NCBI GenBank assembly: GCA_937901125.1
Contig: CALCGT010000018.1
Coordinates: forward strand, 1-60,700
Source: an uncultured Clostridia bacterium
GTDB lineage: Bacteria; Bacillota; Clostridia; Lachnospirales; Anaerotignaceae
DNA length: 60,700 nt
Direction: 5' to 3'
The number at the start of each line of letters is the position of its first letter. Position 1 is the first letter of the stretch. The translations under genes and the position numbers were made by a program. Shown here one piece after another: positions 58,047 through 60,700 of this stretch. The notes under the pieces are model-generated. The model was not told the DNA's origin and made no database searches. It worked only from the letters and a program-made list of their open reading frames with translations.

Positions 58047-58077
58047 GATTGAAAAAAATCTTTTTTCAATTATTAAA
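58041..58077. other. 17-bp hairpin over the stop of the 58073 gene
   Basis: TTTAATGATTGAAAAAA pairs with TTTTTTCAATTATTAAA with one wobble. No classical T-tail; could protect the mRNA end. Confidence 0.5.
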
Positions 58078-58477
58078 CATTCTTCTGCTTTAAAAAATTT
58101 TCATATAAATCTTTTTCGAGAATTGGAACTTCACTTATCTTTTCAAAAATAAGCCTTTCATTATCAACATAAAGGAAAAATTTTCTTTTTCGAATGTGTA
58201 TTTCTTGCTCATTTATAAAATTTGCATTTAAAGAATATACATATAAATCAACTCTTTGGAAAGTTCCTTCTTCAAAAACACCCAAGTCTTTACTAAAAAT
58301 ATAGAATTTACTTTTATCCTCCAGCGCAGAAAAATAATATTCATCACCTGTTTCATCAGAGTAGAATTTAAATGTACCGTTTATATTATTAGATAAATCG
58401 TTTATTACATAGGTATATACACCATAAATCAAAAACAATACACTTAACAATCCTAAAGCAGCTTTTTTACCCGACAT
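58073..58477 (-). CDS. Small exported or membrane-anchored protein
   Basis: 134 residues from an ATG at 58477 inside the end of the upstream gene, with AAGGGAAA before it. An N-terminal membrane segment (about residues 5-25) is followed by an extracytoplasmic beta-rich domain (F-K-F-Y-S-D-E-T-G-D-E-Y-Y-F). No family recognised. Co-transcribed with the secreted protein gene upstream. AT-rich. Confidence 0.65.
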   Translation of the reverse strand: MSGKKAALGLLSVLFLIYGVYTYVINDLSNNINGTFKFYSDETGDEYYFSALEDKSKFYIFSKDLGVFEEGTFQRVDLYVYSLNANFINEQEIHIRKRKFFLYVDNERLIFEKISEVPILEKDLYENFLKQKNV

Positions 58478-59003
58478 AATCAATTTCCCTTAATTCAGCT
58501 TTAGTTACTTGATCAAACGTTATACCTATTTCTTTCTTAACAACATCCGTATAAGCTAACGTAAAAGGTTGCGTACTGCCGGCAGGACGCTCATAAATTT
58601 CATATTCATCAATTTTATATGTTTTGTAAAATAATCCATAATAATGGACACCATCATTTGGCAACAGCATAGAATATCCACTCACTTTTTCTGTTTCTTT
58701 CCCACTGTCAAAAGTAATAGAAACAGGTCCTTTACTTAATTGTACTGTATATGTTATAACATTCCCTCCGTTTGCATTAAAATAAATTCTCCACGACCCC
58801 TTATTACTAGCATATCCTTCAGATAATTGTTTGGGCAAAACAGGAATTGTTTTTTGTATACTACCTACAAGTACCTTTTTTTGTTCCATATCATGTGCCC
58901 TTGTTGTATTTGTTCCAACATCCGGTTCCGCTGCAAAAGCAGACATTGTCGTTCCTAACGCCATAACTGTAGCCAAACCTAACGCAAATAATTTTTTCAA
59001 CAT
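58467..59003 (-). CDS. Secreted protein of unknown function
   Basis: 178 residues. Signal peptide (L-K-K-L-F-A-L-G-L-A-T-V-M-A-L) with cleavage near A-F-A-A (residues 22-25). Mature part contains W-R-I-Y-F-N-A-N-G-G and P-V-S-I-T-F-D-S-G; probably beta-sandwich. AAAAGGAGG before the ATG. Overlaps the next gene by about 11 nt. No recognised family. Confidence 0.72.
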   Translation of the reverse strand: MLKKLFALGLATVMALGTTMSAFAAEPDVGTNTTRAHDMEQKKVLVGSIQKTIPVLPKQLSEGYASNKGSWRIYFNANGGNVITYTVQLSKGPVSITFDSGKETEKVSGYSMLLPNDGVHYYGLFYKTYKIDEYEIYERPAGSTQPFTLAYTDVVKKEIGITFDQVTKAELREIDYVG

Positions 59004-59160
59004 AAATATTCCTCCTTTTGTCTTTTACTTAACTTTTTTGCGTCTAAAAACCTCACTATCCTCCTTTCCTAAAAATACCCTACACTTATTCATCGATTTA
59101 CCATCCCTTCTCTTCCCGTTTTTTCCAAAAAAATTTTATATTTGTAGTAAAATTTCGATT

Positions 59161-59200
59161 TGTATAAAAATAGCGTGATTTCTCACGCCATTTTTATACA
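59161..59200 (-). terminator. Strong terminator-like hairpin
   Basis: About 18-bp stem (59161-59178 / 59183-59200) with loop; A/T ends, GC centre; T-rich on both strands. Lies 5 nt past the stop of the 59206 gene. Confidence 0.85.
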
Positions 59201-59205
59201 TATTT

Positions 59206-59610
59206 TTACTTTTTCACAGTCACGCTGGTCGTCGTCAGTGTTCTAGTTTCCACCACCTTACTGCCCACATAAGCGTTAAAAGTAAATTTCACCCGATATT
59301 TCCCATCTGGCACCGTCTTTTCCTTTTTCATTTCCACCATGCGGTATTCATCCGATACCTTCATCACCGTACCATAGTTCGACCATTTTCCATCAGAATA
59401 ACTCTGTAACTGTGCTTGAATCTCTGTTTTATCTGCGCCGCGCGTGGTTGCGTTCCCGGTAATTTTCAGCCTGCCTTCCCCCATATATTTTAGATTCCCA
59501 TTAAAACTTTCGATATAGTCACTGGCAAAAGGTACAATTCCTCCACTTTCAGAAACCCTTACCGGTGTCCTCTCCCCCTGCTCCATCGCCAAAACCGGCT
59601 GACACAGCAT
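59206..59610 (-). CDS. Secreted protein (DUF6147-like), signal peptide apparently truncated
   Basis: 134 residues. It starts M-L-C-Q-P-V-L-A-M-E-Q-G, which looks like the end of a signal peptide (cleavage after V-L-A) without the charged and hydrophobic parts. The mature part (V-P-F-A-S-D-Y-I-E-S-F-N-G-N-L-K, then beta-strand repeats to T-T-T-S-V-T-V) resembles DUF6147 secreted proteins. Just upstream in another frame lies M-K-N-R-K-E-A-G, which could be the lost n-region. Export may be defective. Confidence 0.62.
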   Translation of the reverse strand: MLCQPVLAMEQGERTPVRVSESGGIVPFASDYIESFNGNLKYMGEGRLKITGNATTRGADKTEIQAQLQSYSDGKWSNYGTVMKVSDEYRMVEMKKEKTVPDGKYRVKFTFNAYVGSKVVETRTLTTTSVTVKK

Positions 59611-59701
59611 CCCGCTTCCTTCCTGTTTTTCATTGTACTATATTACAAGGCAAAATACCATCTTCAAAAACAAGCTTTCCTCCCTTTCTTCTTCCATAGA
59701 A

Positions 59702-59735
59702 AAAGGGGCGAAGATGTCCATCCCTTCGTCCCTTT
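59702..59735 (-). terminator. Terminator of the 59745 gene
   Basis: Minus strand AAAGGGACGAAG pairs with CTTCGCCCCTTT (one mismatch), followed by TTCTA; just past the stop. Confidence 0.6.
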
Positions 59736-59744
59736 CAAGAAAAA

Positions 59745-60050
59745 TTATTCTCCGCTTTTTCTGTAATACTGCAAAAACGCATACCAAATGAGCAAAATAG
59801 CAAGCCCAATGCCTTGCATCTGTATGGTGGGCAGATAGCGAAGCCCAATGATTGTGCAAATAATAAATACAGAGCCGATCTCTTTCCAATATGCCTTTTC
59901 ACGCTTTGCCCAATATAGCACGCTGAAAATTACCGTTCCTGCAAGAAAGAAAATTTCGCAGAAAAGCATTTTTCTCAGGCATAGGCAGATTCCATAAATA
60001 ATGAGATTGCAGATCGCCGTTGCGATCCATACTACTTTTTTGTCATTCAT
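59745..60050 (-). CDS. Small membrane protein with three or four membrane segments
   Basis: 101 residues, segments at about 7-27, 31-48, 58-72 and 78-95. Cys-rich first third (C-N, C-L-C, C-E). Weak ribosome site. No family recognised. Lies between two exported-protein genes, so perhaps an immunity or accessory protein; this is a guess. Confidence 0.6.
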   Translation of the reverse strand: MNDKKVVWIATAICNLIIYGICLCLRKMLFCEIFFLAGTVIFSVLYWAKREKAYWKEIGSVFIICTIIGLRYLPTIQMQGIGLAILLIWYAFLQYYRKSGE

Positions 60051-60061
60051 ATCACATCTTT

Positions 60062-60619
60062 TTAAAATCTATTAACCTTCGCACCAGAAGTATAATTCGC
60101 ATACGGATGGTTCTTCCAGGCTAAAATTGCTCTGGCATATCCTTCATGATCTTCTGTTACACAGAGATAAGCTCCTCCTGCATTTTTAATTCTCTTCATT
60201 TCTGCTGTACTCAAAAATCCATACACACCTATAAGAGCTGCTACAGATTTGCTAGCCAATGCTACTGTAAGATTTCCAACTAAATCAACAAAAGCTCCCG
60301 GCATTGGATCTCCATTGATTAAAGCATCATATGCTTCATCAGAATAATACGTATTCATCATCTCAACTCCGGTATTTAAATAATTCGCATAATAAATTGT
60401 CCCACCATTAGGGAAATATGCTTTCGAGTCATTTGTTGCTCTTGTAACCGGTGTAAACATATCGTTAATCATTTGCTCATAAACAGGATAAAAACGCATA
60501 GCATCTTGAGCTACTAATTGTTCTTTTACATCTTCCAACATCTCATTTTTTTCTTGCTCCAAGTTAGAAGCATACGCTTGCTCTGATGCATATGCTGATA
60601 CACTCATTCCGCACATCAT
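60062..60619 (-). CDS. Exported protein of unknown function, 5' end truncated
   Basis: 185 residues from an ATG pair at 60619/60616. The N-terminus (M-M-C-G-M-S-V-S-A-Y-A-S-E-Q) is the end of a signal peptide (cleavage near A-Y-A). The frame continues upstream for 10 codons with hydrophobic F-I-L-L-A-T, then hits a stop (60652-60650) at the edge of an IS-like sequence, so the start has been lost. The mature part has a helical region and a Gly/Ala-rich stretch (V-G-N-L-T-V-A-L-A-S-K-S-V-A-A-L-I-G-V-Y-G). Function unknown; probably not exported now. Confidence 0.62.
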   Translation of the reverse strand: MMCGMSVSAYASEQAYASNLEQEKNEMLEDVKEQLVAQDAMRFYPVYEQMINDMFTPVTRATNDSKAYFPNGGTIYYANYLNTGVEMMNTYYSDEAYDALINGDPMPGAFVDLVGNLTVALASKSVAALIGVYGFLSTAEMKRIKNAGGAYLCVTEDHEGYARAILAWKNHPYANYTSGAKVNRF

Positions 60620-60648
60620 TGTTGCTAAAAGGATGAAGCTGGATGTAT

Positions 60649-60662
60649 ATTAAAAAAGTGGA
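60649..60662. repeat. 14-bp inverted repeat, right copy
   Basis: ATTAAAAAAGTGGA, exact inverse of 58033-58046. Confidence 0.5.
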
Positions 60663-60700
60663 CACGAAATATAACTATACGTTACAATAAAGTAGACACC
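60653..60700. mobile_element. Probable insertion-sequence end (partial)
   Basis: AAAAAAGTGGACAC (60652-60665) and a related AATAAAGTAGACACC (60686-60700) are spaced about 35 bp apart and break the signal peptide of the 60062 gene. This looks like the terminus of an IS (IS3-like ends have similar G-T-G-G-A-C-A or G-T-A-G-A-C-A boxes). The transposase would lie outside the window, so this stays tentative. Confidence 0.45.

Noticed and set aside
1..60700. tRNA gene as prophage attachment site
   Set aside because: No tRNA cloverleaf seen near the integrase end or elsewhere; only a visual scan was possible.

Overview
The window looks like a low-to-mid GC member of the Firmicutes class Clostridia, most likely of the Lachnospiraceae/Anaerotignum type. 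This is inferred from strong AAGGAGG ribosome sites, a Clostridia-type rel-dtd-hemZ-hisS operon, the L27 N-terminal extension paired with its Prp protease, and Clostridia-specific membrane families. No rRNA, tRNA or CRISPR array was seen.

Region 1 (1 to about 15,510) is the integrase-side half of a temperate phage; the structural half lies outside the window. On the plus strand are repressor (12948), ImmA-type protease (13467) and tyrosine integrase (14198). On the minus strand, starting from a divergent switch promoter, an early operon runs leftward. It holds Cro-like regulators, small DNA-binding and zinc-binding proteins, a YdbC/PC4-like protein, two related Cys-plus-repeat proteins, a RecB-type nuclease (DUF2800), DUF2815, a family A DNA polymerase, a VapE-type primase-helicase, a VRR-NUC nuclease, an SNF2-type helicase and finally a RinA-like late activator. 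Right after the activator come three GTCC repeats at exact 9-bp spacing before a promoter: the likely late promoter. Between VapE and VRR-NUC is a repeat-rich, AT-rich stretch that I propose as the phage replication origin.

Region 2 (15,733 to 25,803) is mostly minus-strand housekeeping: TrkA/TrkH potassium uptake, rel-dtd-hemZ-hisS, a noncoding stretch with a 103-bp duplicated unit, and a lipoprotein GH3 hexosaminidase. Region 3 (25,939 to 43,620) holds a TtcA-like/Xer-like/Nudix plus-strand operon, rplS-lepB-ylqF, an AEC permease, recJ-apt, secD-secF with a TIGR04086 membrane protein, a PHP phosphoesterase, an exported lipoprotein, and a two-component system divergent from an odd thioredoxin-like lipoprotein. 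Region 4 (43,677 to 57,877) holds CorC, ABC-F, lgt and a pair of M16 peptidases as a minus-strand series, an FAD reductase and a YczE-type membrane protein on plus, rplU-prp-rpmA-obgE, and recX overlapping a large TPR protein.

Region 5 (about 58,030 to the right edge) is an AT-rich cluster of small exported or membrane proteins of unknown role. It is flanked by 14-bp inverted repeats, one of which lies next to what looks like an insertion-sequence end. Two of its genes appear to have lost part of their signal peptides. This island, the phage origin candidate and the late-promoter array are the most interesting parts. All family assignments are from reading the translated sequences; no database search was possible.
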